A DNA stretch of 64,000 nt from Bog-473 sp963840435 (GTDB lineage: Bacteria > Actinomycetota > Acidimicrobiia > Acidimicrobiales > RAAP-2). Both the position numbers and the translations under genes were made by a program. Below the pieces are notes generated by a model. It worked only from the letters and a program-made list of their open reading frames with translations. It searched no databases and was not told the DNA's origin. Shown in pieces: positions 1 through 8,245 of this stretch. Where the stretch lies: assembly GCA_963840435.1 (NCBI GenBank), contig CAWIYY010000003.1:310001-374000 (forward strand), read 5' to 3'. Each line of letters opens with the position of its first letter. Positions within the stretch are counted from its first letter, which is position 1.

Positions 1-335
1 TGCGACCCACCCGATGGAACAGCCGGCTCTTGTAGCGCAGCGTCACATTGCCTCCGTTGGCCTTGTCCTGGCGCACGCGATAGTGCGGTGGAACCTTGAA
101 GGGCGCCTTGGCGGGCTGGGCCTTGGCGCGCGCTTTGAAGGCTTGTCGTGGGGTGCGCCGGGCCAGTGAGCGGTGAGGGCGCTCCTCGTTGTAGTAGCGG
201 ACGAAGGCGTTGAGCTGACGCTGGAGGGCGGCGAGGGAGCGGGCGGGACGCTGGGCCTCGAGGTATTTCTTGAGGGTCTGGTGGATGCGCTCGACCTTGC
301 CGCAGGTCTGGGGATGTTCAGGCCTCGAGTGCACA
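1..335 (-). mobile_element. IS481-type DDE transposase, C-terminal fragment (runs off left edge)
   Basis: Reading the minus strand from about 335 to 1 gives an uninterrupted integrase-core C-terminus. It contains HPQTCGKVERIHQTLKKYL, then FVRYYNEERPHRSL, then a basic tail with YRVRQDKANGGNVTLRYK. The first two blocks are the hallmark of the last catalytic region of IS481/IS3-family transposases, including the catalytic Glu in GKVERIHQ. The N-terminal helix-turn-helix and the first two Asp residues are absent inside the window: the homology starts abruptly near 335, next to a different gene fragment, and the downstream end lies beyond base 1. This is a remnant or one end of an insertion, not a complete element in view. 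Family level is confident; IS481 versus a neighbouring IS3-like family is inference. Confidence 0.75.
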
Positions 336-576
336 GGGGAACGACAACGGACCACCCCCCTGCGTTCATCGGAATCGTGTCAGACCATGGGTGATCGCAT
401 ATCTCATCGGGTTGTGGAATCGGGACTGCACCATTGGCTCCGTAGTCATGGACCCACATAAGAAGTTCAGGCAATTCTCCTTGGACGAGCAGCTCTAACT
501 GCCGAGCTATTGCTGGACACAGCTCTTCTGGGATCGCGTAGTCCATGTCCCATTCTGTTCTTGTGCCGTAACCCAT
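336..576 (-). pseudogene. 5' remnant of a small acidic protein gene, cut by the transposase fragment
   Basis: An ATG at 576 preceded by an AGGCGG-like ribosome site opens a frame with an acidic, non-actinobacterial-looking composition. It includes LLVQGELPELLMWVHDYGA and then GGWSVVVPLCT. The pattern of a WxVxVPLxT block near the C-terminus recalls the DUF7668 family of small proteins found near polymorphic-toxin loci; this is a weak similarity judged by eye. The frame continues into the transposase region only out of phase, so roughly the last third of the original protein is missing. GC content here is lower than in the core genes, which fits an acquired gene later truncated by the IS element. 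Confidence 0.4.
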
Positions 577-653
577 ATGTGCCGCCTGGATGCCCGCAGC
601 GGGACACCCCAGGTCACTGGTAGGGGGCAGTCAGATTGAGCCGCACATGCGGG

Positions 654-1499
654 TCACGCCTGGGCTGCCACTACCCAGGCCGCGGTGCTGAGTCGCATGC
701 CCGTCCCCTCTTCGTACCTATCGCTGAGTTGGGCACTCACAATGCGGATCACATCAGTCCGCGTGTCCGGATCGACGAGGTTGAGGAGTCCCCGCGCCAT
801 TCCCATATCGAGAAGAAAGTCGGTCGACTCCTCGAGGCTTCCGCCGCCCCCGATAATGATTGTGGGGGTGCATGATTCGCATTCCACCTGTTCGAATCCG
901 ACGGCGTTGAGCAGCGCGACGGTCTCGTCGACATCGCACAGGGCGAACATGCCAGGTCCCCGCGCCTGCCCTCCAAACTCTGGTAGCTCGACGTATCGGC
1001 CGGCAGCATCGGCAAGCAACCTCAGCCACTCGTTGGCAAGGAGTCCCTGCCAAGCCACGAACACAAGGCGTCCGCCGGGCCGAATCGCACGCCGCATGTT
1101 GGTGAACGCCCGCACAGGATCGTCAAAGAACATCAGCCCGAACTGACTGATGAGGAGGTCGAACGTACCAGCGACGAACTCGTGGATCTGCGCATCGGCG
1201 ATCACGAAGTCGACGTTGGCAATCTCCCTAGCCTGAGCACGGCGCGTGGCCAACTCCACCAGTGGCTGCGACAGGTCGAGGCCGGTGGCGTGTTCTGCCA
1301 TTGTGGCGGTGGTGAGCGTCGTCGCGCCGGAGCCACAGCCAACGTCGAGCACTGCCTCGTGAGTCGAGGGTGAGGCGCGTTCGAGGAGAAGCCGAGTGAA
1401 AGGCTCGAGTTGCAGGTCGTACCTGTCCGCATTCTCGACGAAATAGAGGGCCTCTGAACCGTTCCAGGCTTCGGCTTGGTGTTCGTTTGGGGGCATCAA
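654..1499 (-). CDS. Class I SAM-dependent methyltransferase
   Basis: The 281-residue protein carries the class I methyltransferase signature VLDVGCGSGATTL at about residues 49-61. It also has the acidic loop after beta-2 (GLDLSQPLVELA), a motif II-like segment (FDLLISQFGLMFF), and the post-core strand GGRLVFVAWQ. That order fits the UbiE/Coq5-like Methyltransf_11/25 group, which methylates small molecules; the substrate cannot be read from the sequence. ATG at 1499 is followed directly by a second ATG at 1496, so the start is uncertain by one codon. It lies downstream of a fragment of another methyltransferase on the same strand, which suggests a former pair or duplication. Cytoplasmic; no membrane segment is seen. 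Confidence 0.85.
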   Translation of the reverse strand: MMPPNEHQAEAWNGSEALYFVENADRYDLQLEPFTRLLLERASPSTHEAVLDVGCGSGATTLTTATMAEHATGLDLSQPLVELATRRAQAREIANVDFVIADAQIHEFVAGTFDLLISQFGLMFFDDPVRAFTNMRRAIRPGGRLVFVAWQGLLANEWLRLLADAAGRYVELPEFGGQARGPGMFALCDVDETVALLNAVGFEQVECESCTPTIIIGGGGSLEESTDFLLDMGMARGLLNLVDPDTRTDVIRIVSAQLSDRYEEGTGMRLSTAAWVVAAQA

Positions 1500-1618
1500 G
1501 GTCTCCTCACCACCGCTGAGCGACCATCCATCATCGCATCACGAAGCAATTTCCAGCGCGTTCGTGCCTCCCCGTAACGCCTCAGAGCCGGCGAAGTGGG
1601 GCAGTCTCTGCCATTCCT

Positions 1619-1924
1619 TTAGGCGAGGATGGCACGTCCGGCGAAGAAGGTTCCACCCACGGTACTCAGATCCGCCACCCACCCGATCGCTTCCAGTCTG
1701 ACCGCAAGGTCCGTGGGCTCGTACAGCGTCTTGACGACCCTGTGGGTGGTCCCGTCCCTCAACTGACGCTCGACCAACGGGACGCCCGCCCCCGCCACGA
1801 ACCGTTCGAAACTCGGTTCTTGGGGTCCCGTGTCCACGAAGAGCACCCGACCTCCACTCGCCAAGGCATCACGGAGTGTTCCCCAAAATGACTCAAAACG
1901 ACTGGGCAGTACGTGGGATAGCAA
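1619..1924 (-). pseudogene. C-terminal fragment of a second SAM methyltransferase
   Basis: The fragment begins LLSHVLPSRFESFWGTLRDA and continues with GGRVLFVDTGP. This matches the second half of class I methyltransferases, the loop and helix before the RPGGRxxFVD strand, and the C-terminal sheet follows. The N-terminal half with the GxGxG SAM loop is absent. The frame begins at a TTG directly abutting the stop of the collagen-like gene at 1925, with no ribosome site. I therefore read it as a truncated gene whose 5' end was replaced when the collagen-like gene arrived, rather than a functional protein. It is not a duplicate end of the 654-1499 gene, since the sequences differ clearly. Confidence 0.55.
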
Positions 1925-2644
1925 TTAGAGGCGAGGCGGGAGTGCGGGCCGTGCCTCCTGCGGGCTCATCTGCGGCGCGTTGCCCGTCGAGCTGTTGGTC
2001 AGCGTGGCGGTGATGCCCCCGTCGTAGAACGACGTCGCTGCGTTAGACGTGTAGTCGGTGCACTCCACCGTGGCCGAGCCACCGGCGTTGAGGGCCACGT
2101 TCTGGCTCAGCGGCAGCGTCTCGTACGTCTGGTTGGCGACAGGTCCAACCGTCGAGAAGGCGCCAGTCTCACCATTGGCGCCGGACATGACGCACACGAC
2201 GGTGTCGCCCTGCGCCACGACGAGCATCACACTGGCGTTGACGTAATGGGTGCCGCCTTGAGGTGCGGCGGCCGTCGAAAGCACGGGTGTGAGGGTTTGG
2301 GCTGTATCTAGTGGGACCGACGTTGCGCTGGTGCCCGACGCGCCGACCGAGATGCCCGCCGGTCCTTGGACGCCCTGCGGGCCTTGGGGCCCGACCTTGT
2401 TCCACGTGAGGCTCGAGTAACCGGTGGGACAGGCGGAGCTGGTCGCAATGTGGTTCATGACCTTGAGACCGGTGCCGGTGGGGTAGCAAGCTTTGATCTG
2501 ACCCGCGGTGGTACTGCTGGTCAGGGCTGACGCCCCGAGCGGGACTGCGACCAGGGCGGCGACGCCGGTGCCCACGGCCAGCCCTATTCGGACCCGCCGG
2601 CGACGAGCGCGATTTGTAACGACTTCAACGCTCTTCTTATGCAC
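1925..2644 (-). CDS. Secreted protein with a short collagen-like segment
   Basis: The GTG at 2644 is chosen because an AGGGGA ribosome site sits just upstream. The product, about 239 residues, has a basic N-terminus (RARRRRVRIG), then a hydrophobic stretch ending in GASALT: a signal peptide or N-terminal anchor. A cysteine-containing segment with ATSSACPTGYSSLTWN follows. Next is a Gly-X-Y run (GPQGPQGVQGPAG), then a beta-rich domain of about 120 residues with VECTDYTSN. This layout of signal, short collagen-like stalk and beta domain is common in actinobacterial exported proteins of unknown function. The last residues (RPALPPRL) look like unselected sequence and the next fragment starts at the stop, so the true C-terminus may have been altered. 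Confidence 0.7.
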   Translation of the reverse strand: MHKKSVEVVTNRARRRRVRIGLAVGTGVAALVAVPLGASALTSSTTAGQIKACYPTGTGLKVMNHIATSSACPTGYSSLTWNKVGPQGPQGVQGPAGISVGASGTSATSVPLDTAQTLTPVLSTAAAPQGGTHYVNASVMLVVAQGDTVVCVMSGANGETGAFSTVGPVANQTYETLPLSQNVALNAGGSATVECTDYTSNAATSFYDGGITATLTNSSTGNAPQMSPQEARPALPPRL

Positions 2645-2799
2645 TATTTCCCCTTTCCATCCGTTTGGATGTGTCCCGGCCAAACTTTAATTCAGCAAGT
2701 TTTCCCGGGGTCTGAGCAAGGAGGGGTAGGTCTCGCCGGGTCCACCCACGCAGTCAAGGTCGCGCCATCGTCGTAATGTCTGGCGACCATCAGGACACC

Positions 2800-3350
2800 T
2801 TGCGTGCATGATGGTACACGTTGGCCGAGGCGTTGTTGGGACTGTCGGCCGGTTTCTGGCGGTGTCCGACACGTGCGAGGAGTTGATGGTCGAGATCGAG
2901 TCCAATGCGGAACGGGCGGCGTGCGCAACGTGCGTCAGAGCGTGCCTCGATGTCGATCACTTCGGCGTCCGAGTCGTAGGTCAGTTTGAGCCCCTGGTGG
3001 TGTAGATCGCCGCTCGTTGCTCCGGTGTGGCCTAGCGCAAGCCGATGGCTCTTCCTGGCGAGATTCACGAGCATCCGACCTCGGAGTTAGTGGGCGGCGC
3101 TGTTTCCTCCATCGCCGGTAGCTCGCGTTCGGCGGCCAGCTTCTCGTCCTCAACCTCGCGGATCCACGTCGTGACGACCTCGGGCGGCGACGGTCGCGTC
3201 GAGGTTCTTGGTATCGAAGATACTGATCAGCCAACCGTTGAGCGCCTCTGTCACGACCGACTCACGTGGGTACACCCACCCGTCGTGCTTCTTGGCCGCC
3301 CCGGCGTACTCGGTCGAATACGCACAGCGGCAGTGGGCCTCGTCGCGGTT
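2800..3350 (-). pseudogene. Decayed large serine recombinase (C-terminal half), relic A
   Basis: Three minus-strand frames hold consecutive pieces of a serine-integrase C-terminus. From about 3350 there is CRCAYSTEYAGAAKK followed by WVYPRESVVTEALNGWL, which matches the end of the recombinase zinc ribbon and the VYxREDxxxxxLxxWL region. After a frame break comes a coiled-coil-like piece (EVEDEKLAAERELPAMEE). After another break comes GLKLTYDSDAEVIDIEARSD, the usual C-terminal LxLTYxPxxxxVxxEAR block. Several stops and shifts separate the pieces and the catalytic N-terminal resolvase domain is missing. The gene is dead, but the order of pieces is intact, pointing to decay in place. Confidence 0.65.
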
Positions 3351-3370
3351 CCGGCTCCCGCTGACAAAAC

Positions 3371-3408
3371 GAAGGCCCGACCGGCACGATGTTACCGGTC
3401 GGGCCTTC
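3371..3408 (-). terminator. Intrinsic terminator, perfect 14-bp stem
   Basis: Bases 3371-3384 and 3395-3408 are perfect inverted copies (GAAGGCCCGACCGG and its complement) around a 10-base loop. On the minus strand the stem is followed by GTTTTGT. It lies about 40 bases after the stop of the secreted protein at 3450-3980, so it most likely ends that transcript. The other flank is pyrimidine-rich, so it could also work on the plus strand. Confidence 0.75.
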
Positions 3409-3449
3409 CCTCCTACTCTTCGATCAGGCAGATCGACAGGATCGTTCTT

Positions 3450-3980
3450 CTAAGGCACGTTGCCCGTGAAGACAGCTCCGTTCACGTTCACGGTGTAGGC
3501 GTCGCCTGGGGTGAGCCAATAGATGGGCGCGGAACTTCTCCCGTAGGCTTTGCCAAATTTGAACGTGAGCCTGTGGGCCTGCCAAACGAGGTGCGCGAGG
3601 CCAACGCAATTGGCAGCGCCATTGTTGCCGCCAGCGAACCAATTGGCGGTGATGTCCTGAAACTCGAATACCGGACCGTAATCATTTCCGGAGTATCCAC
3701 ATGGACGGGGATTTGACACGGGCGGCTTTGATCCAAAACCGCCACCCGTGACAACGAAGCTCGGGTGAACCAGAACTCCACCTACCTCAGTGCCCGATAT
3801 GGTCACGTGACCGATGTGCAGACTCTGTGGGCCTGCGGCAGAAGCCCCCGAGGCACCGCTCACGACGGCCGACGCGGTCAAGACGCTCACAAATAATGAC
3901 GCCATTAACGCCAGCCGCGTAGAACGTACCAATCCAAACAAAGTACCGCCCTCCCTTTTTTCAGCGTCATCAAAACGCAT
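3450..3980 (-). CDS. Secreted protein, predicted beta-sandwich, unknown function
   Basis: The ATG at 3980 gives a 176-residue protein with a long signal peptide (RSTRLALMASLFVSVLTASAVVSG, hydrophobic core at about residues 19-42, ending GASAAG). The mature part of about 130 residues starts HIGHVTISGTEV. It contains a paired-cysteine region (RPCGYSGNDYGP ... NCVGLAH) and ends with LTPGDAYTVNVNG. The pattern of short strands, a PGD turn and two spaced cysteines resembles the exported protein at 14362-14877, and I regard the two as distant paralogues. An IPT/TIG-like fold is possible but unproven. It has its own terminator (3371-3408), and palindromic repeats lie about 130-190 bases upstream of its start. 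Role unknown, possibly cell-surface. Confidence 0.65.
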   Translation of the reverse strand: MRFDDAEKREGGTLFGLVRSTRLALMASLFVSVLTASAVVSGASGASAAGPQSLHIGHVTISGTEVGGVLVHPSFVVTGGGFGSKPPVSNPRPCGYSGNDYGPVFEFQDITANWFAGGNNGAANCVGLAHLVWQAHRLTFKFGKAYGRSSAPIYWLTPGDAYTVNVNGAVFTGNVP

Positions 3981-4110
3981 AGTTCCATTCCTCCAGTGAT
4001 CCACGACCGCCTTGATGCGAGCGCGACATGGCAACTTGCCGAAACCTGGGGTGTCCGGGCACGACGGGCCGCCTGTGGTCAACGTACGACGCAGCGACTG
4101 ACGGCGCATC

Positions 4111-4168
4111 GGGCGATCGCCCTATGCCGGCTCCCGATCCATAGGGCAATCGCCCTACGCCCGGCTCC
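4111..4168. repeat. Tandem 24/25-bp repeat, each copy holding a palindrome
   Basis: Copy 1 (4111-4134) begins with the perfect 12-bp palindrome GGGCGATCGCCC. Copy 2 (4144-4168) carries TAGGGCAATCGCCCTA, an imperfect palindrome, and both continue into near-identical CTAYG(C)CCGGCTCC. The centres are about 33 bases apart, three helical turns, as expected for a pair of operator half-sites on one face of DNA. They lie between the divergent secreted-protein gene (start 3980) and the LuxR-type regulator (start 4752). Binding by that regulator or another factor is inference. Confidence 0.45.
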
Positions 4169-4751
4169 AGCTCCACAGTTCGAATAGCCCTACGGGATCC
4201 TTCGGTCGTGGCAGCCGAATTCCTACCGAACGAACGTATTTCGAAGCAGGCCCCTGCTCACCCTTGGCTTCTGTGGGCATTCCTCAGCGAGCCGCCGACG
4301 TTCCGCTCCTGTTGACGTTGGGGCCCATCGCACGACCAGGTTTCTGGCGTTATCGAACCGTGCCAGGCAGCTCTGTTGAGCGCTCTGTTCGCAGCCTGCT
4401 CACGCAACTTTCACCTCGAACCTGTGTACACCTTGGATTTCGACGGATTTCGGGTCCTTGGCGCACTCCGACCTGAGGTGAAACGGCCATTGATCCGACG
4501 CAGTCAGAGTCGTATCCTGGTTGTTGGCTTCCGCTGTTGGCGATGGCGCGTCACCGATTACCCGAGAGGGAGCCCGCAACGCCGAAGTCCGGCGACGAGG
4601 CCACGCTCGAGGTGAAGGTGCTGAGAAACGCTAAAAACGACGGCCCACGCGTTCCGTTTCGTTTCACTCCGCCGAGCGCCGTACGGCTCGAGCACGCGGG
4701 ACTGCAATGCCGGCCGTTCTCCGATGAGGTTCTAGTCCATAAAGCGGGCCC
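4169..4751. other. Intergenic, no gene recognised
   Basis: Between the palindromic repeats and the regulator start at 4752 I see no open frame with coding character and no recognised RNA. It is the probable promoter and leader region for the regulator, but I could not pick a convincing -35/-10 pair. Confidence 0.5.
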
Positions 4752-7277
4752 GTGACCCGCTCAGCCCCAGCAGGCCCGCCTGACGGCGCAAAGATCATCG
4801 ACCTGAGGCCGTATCCAGCCGCGGCACTTCCCAGATTGCCCTCGTCCACAACGTTGTTCGGACGCGCCGAAGAGCTGCGGTCGGTATCGGCACTCCTGAC
4901 GGACAAGTCCGTCAGGCTCGTCTCGTTGACCGGCCGGGCGGGGGTGGGCAAAACCCGCTTAGCCCTGGAGCTTGGTCGGGCGCTCCAAGACGAGGACAAG
5001 CGACTTGTTTGCTTCGTCTCGTTGGCCTCCGTGTCGAGCGCGAACATGGTGTTTGTCGAGATTGCCTCGCAGCTGGGTGTCGGCGGTCTCTCCGAGGCCA
5101 GCCCGGCGTCCATAGCCCACAGGCTTCGGGGCGACCAGTATCTCCTGATGCTGGACAACTTCGAGCACGTGCTCGACACGGCAGGCGCGCTCACTGACCT
5201 TTTGGAGCGTTGCGACGGGTTGCAGATACTGGTAACCAGCCAGTCACCCCTACGATTGCGGTTCGAGCGAGTCGTGAGAGTTCCGCCGCTACCCCTGCCT
5301 GATTCGACGCATCAGAGGCTGACGGAGCTCGAGCGTCAGCCAGCGGTCGCGCTGTACTGCGACAGAGTCCGGGCCGTCGACGATCGCTTCCAACTGGACC
5401 AACACAATGCGGACGCGGTGGTGGCTCTGTGCCGCCACCTGGAAGGCTTACCACTCGCAATCGAGCTCGCTGCGGCGCGAGCCGTGACGCTTCCTGCTGG
5501 TGAGGTGGCGCGAAGGATATCCGACGGAAGATTCGATGTGTTGCACGCCAAGCGTGCGGACGGACCTGAGCGGCACCAGAATCTACGGGGCGCCATCGAG
5601 TGGACGTATCAGCTACTCGGAAAGACCCAACGTCGGCTTTTACTCGGGATGGCTATCGTGAGCGGTGCGTTCGACGCCGAGGATGCCGAAGCCCTGTACG
5701 CAGATCACTCGGCGGCGGCGTTGGACGCACTCTCCGAGTTAGTCGATCTACACCTCGTGGAGCCCGTGGCTGTCACGGGAACGCCGAGGTTCGAACTGCT
5801 GCCATCGATCCGAGAGTTCGCATACGAAAAGCTCGAGGCGACGGGGCGGCTACTCGACCAGCAGGACCGTTGGATCCGCTGGCTAGCAGGCCGAGCACGG
5901 TTGGCCAGCGTCGGGCTGGACTCGTCGGACCCGGATCCTTGGTGGCGCTGGGTCGGCGAAGCCGAGACCGTTCTGGCGGGTGCCATGGACATGTGCCTGA
6001 AGCTCGAGCGCGCCGAGGAGGCCTGTGACCTGCTGTCCGCCCTCGCACCGCTCTGGAATGCTGGGTCATTCACCCTGGCGCATCGCCAGCTGATCGACGA
6101 GGTGCTCGCGCTGGCGGAGCGGCAGCAGATTGCAACTGCTTCTTACGTCGAGGCGTTGCTCTGGTCGGCCCTGCTCCACGTGCGCCGGATCGACAACGAC
6201 AGCCGGCATCAGGGGCTCGGTCAGCTGCAACGGGTTCGCGAGCTCGTCGGTGAATTCGGAAACGACCGGCTCCGCCTTGGAATTCTGTACTTCGAGACAT
6301 TGATCGCGCGCCTCACCGGCGACACGGACCGGGCGTTCGCGGCGAGCTCAGAAGGCTCGACTCTGGCCCAGACCTGCGGCTCGCAGCTCTGGCAAGCCCG
6401 TTTCGAGGTGCAATCGGGCATTCTCGTCCAAGGGACGGGGGACGAAGAACAGGTCGTTGCGTTGGGTCTTTCAGCCCTGGCGGGAGCGAGACGAGTGGCG
6501 GATAGTCGAACCGTGCTGCTGGCGGCAGTCTTACTGTTGCCGTGGGGTCCGAAGCATCCCGAAATCAGGCGATCACTGGCTCAGCCGACGGTTCTGCGAT
6601 CCTTGGCCCGCTCTCTCCATCAGTACTCCATCGAGGTGTTATTGGTGACCCAACTTGCGATGGAAGCCGCATTCAACGGTGACATCGACGCGGCCGCCCA
6701 CTACGGATTCGACGCCCTGTCCCTCTCGGGCGAACAGGAGTTCTCCTCTTACTCTGCGTGTGGTCTCGTCGTGTCCGCCCACATCGCTACCGCGCTCGGC
6801 GACTATCCGCTTGCGGCACGGATACACGGCAGATTCGGGGATGCAATCGAGGCCAAGATGCCGCAGATGTACAGGCGCGACTATCAAGAGATGATCGATC
6901 TACTCCGCCGGGGTATGGGTCCGGTGGCCTTCGACTCGGCACGCGGAGCAGGCGCTCGAGAATCGTGGTCTTCGACTGTCGGAGAGGCCCAGGAGTATCT
7001 CAGTGGCGTCCGTCCCTCAGAGCAAGGCCGGCGTTTGGCGTTCGAGGACCGTCGCGGTGCCGGTGGGGTCCTCACGGAGCGCCAGCTCGAGGTGGTGAAC
7101 CTCCTGGCCAGTGGCCTGACCAATCGGGAGATCGCGGATCGTCTCGGGGTCACGACCAAGACCGTCATGCACCACACCGGCGCGATCTACAGCCGACTTG
7201 GGGTCCGCGGGCGGAGCGAGACTGTGGCCTGGGCCGTCAAAGAAGGACTTATCGCCGCCCAACCGCCAGGGTCGTAA
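4752..7277 (+). CDS. STAND-type NTPase regulator with C-terminal LuxR helix-turn-helix
   Basis: The GTG at 4752 opens an 841-residue protein. A Walker A loop (TGRAGVGKTRLALELG) lies at about residues 60-75. A Walker B-like LLMLDNFEHV follows at about 133-142, then the sensor region LVTSQSPLRLRFERV and the GLPLAIELAAAR motif typical of the NB-ARC-like ATPases of the AfsR/LuxR group. A long helical middle of about 400 residues, probably TPR-like, ends in a LuxR DNA-binding domain at about 770-830 (LTERQLEVVNLLASGLTNRE). No N-terminal DNA-binding domain is present, which separates it from SARP regulators. Such proteins are ATP-gated transcription factors of secondary metabolism or stress; the ligand is unknown. 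It sits alone, between two recombinase relics, so it may be cargo of a lost element. Confidence 0.85.
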   Translation: MTRSAPAGPPDGAKIIDLRPYPAAALPRLPSSTTLFGRAEELRSVSALLTDKSVRLVSLTGRAGVGKTRLALELGRALQDEDKRLVCFVSLASVSSANMVFVEIASQLGVGGLSEASPASIAHRLRGDQYLLMLDNFEHVLDTAGALTDLLERCDGLQILVTSQSPLRLRFERVVRVPPLPLPDSTHQRLTELERQPAVALYCDRVRAVDDRFQLDQHNADAVVALCRHLEGLPLAIELAAARAVTLPAGEVARRISDGRFDVLHAKRADGPERHQNLRGAIEWTYQLLGKTQRRLLLGMAIVSGAFDAEDAEALYADHSAAALDALSELVDLHLVEPVAVTGTPRFELLPSIREFAYEKLEATGRLLDQQDRWIRWLAGRARLASVGLDSSDPDPWWRWVGEAETVLAGAMDMCLKLERAEEACDLLSALAPLWNAGSFTLAHRQLIDEVLALAERQQIATASYVEALLWSALLHVRRIDNDSRHQGLGQLQRVRELVGEFGNDRLRLGILYFETLIARLTGDTDRAFAASSEGSTLAQTCGSQLWQARFEVQSGILVQGTGDEEQVVALGLSALAGARRVADSRTVLLAAVLLLPWGPKHPEIRRSLAQPTVLRSLARSLHQYSIEVLLVTQLAMEAAFNGDIDAAAHYGFDALSLSGEQEFSSYSACGLVVSAHIATALGDYPLAARIHGRFGDAIEAKMPQMYRRDYQEMIDLLRRGMGPVAFDSARGAGARESWSSTVGEAQEYLSGVRPSEQGRRLAFEDRRGAGGVLTERQLEVVNLLASGLTNREIADRLGVTTKTVMHHTGAIYSRLGVRGRSETVAWAVKEGLIAAQPPGS

Positions 7278-7474
7278 GTAGGACATCGTTGTAAAGATGT
7301 CGCCCGCCCGCCCGCGCAAGCTGTGGCGCCCCACTACAACGACAAGATCGGGGCCGCCCAGTCGACTAGAAGGAAGCCCGGCCGCGTTTGACTTCGGACA
7401 TGGGCGCTGACGGTAGCGCCGGGAGAGTCGCCAAACCCTCCATGCTGCTCGCACCTGGACCGTTCCTTTGAGAA

Positions 7475-7508
7475 GGGTGGGTGTACGAGCAGGGTCGTAC
7501 ACCCACCC
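7475..7508. repeat. Perfect 14-bp inverted repeat with a 6-base loop
   Basis: Bases 7475-7488 (GGGTGGGTGTACGA) are the exact reverse complement of 7495-7508. The site is about 200 bases downstream of the regulator and at the 3' end of recombinase relic B. No T-run follows on either strand, so a strong intrinsic terminator is doubtful. A hairpin end of a decayed element or a protein site is equally possible. Confidence 0.5.
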
Positions 7509-7880
7509 GACACTTATAGTTGCCCACAGGGTTTCTGGCCGCGACTCGATGCGCACAACGCGCCGATTCGGGTCGTACGTGATGCTGATCCCCAGCTCTT
7601 CGTACACCTGCGCCTTGAGCTTCGGGTCGGCATCGACCGGCACTGCGCTGATCTCGCCGAGCTGAGTGACCAGGTCTCGGATCTGCACCTCCGTGTACCG
7701 GCCGGCGGGCTGAGCCAAGCCGATCTCACGCTTGGCCTTGAGACGCTCGCCCTGGACTTCAGACATCCACCCAGCCACCAACAGCGGGTCCGCATCGGCA
7801 TCGAGGGCGCCGCGGTACTTCGTCAGCCCGGCATCGCAGTCGGCCAGCTTGCGTTGTGCAGCCTCGAATAAGGTGCCGCC
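7480..7880 (-). pseudogene. C-terminal fragment of a large serine recombinase, relic B
   Basis: From about 7880 the minus strand reads in one frame through AAQRKLADCDAGLTKYR, then VAGWMSEVQGERLKA, then DADPKLKAQVYEELG and ITYDPNRRVVRIESRP. This is the classic C-terminal coiled-coil and end block of actinobacterial serine recombinases (compare the family pattern LxxYRxALDAGADPxVVAxW ... ADPADKAxVYxxLGLxLTYxPxxxxVxVE). The catalytic and zinc-ribbon domains are gone and the piece begins at an in-frame stop upstream. It is non-functional. It overlaps the same C-terminal region present in relic A at 2800-3350, so the two come from different recombinase copies. Confidence 0.7.
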
Positions 7881-8245
7881 GGGTCAGCCGCAGATCGCAC
7901 CTTCTGTGCCTTCACAGCTCTACGTCTTTTGGGCTGGCCTTCCATCCGGTTGGGAGGGTGTTCAGGCGAACAAGATCTCAGGCTCGTTTGCTTCGTCCGG
8001 CAAGGGCTCTCCGAACAGCTTTATCGCACACACAGATTCGATCACCGATTGCTCCACTTCCGAATGGGGTCCATTCGTCGTCGCCGCTGCAATGAATCCT
8101 TAGGTGACCCGCCAGCGTCCGAACTGCCGCACCGCCGTCAGGCCGTCGATGTGGTCCTGACAGCTCCAGGCAGTGAGTCGATTGCAGGTTGTGGTCGTAG
8201 ACGAAGGCCTAGCGCCGACACGAACAGCTGCTTATCATTGAATGG

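Noticed and set aside
7900..8110. Plus-strand frame with YVFWAGLPSGWEGVQANK
   Set aside because: It begins antisense to recombinase relic B and shows no family pattern; probably chance.
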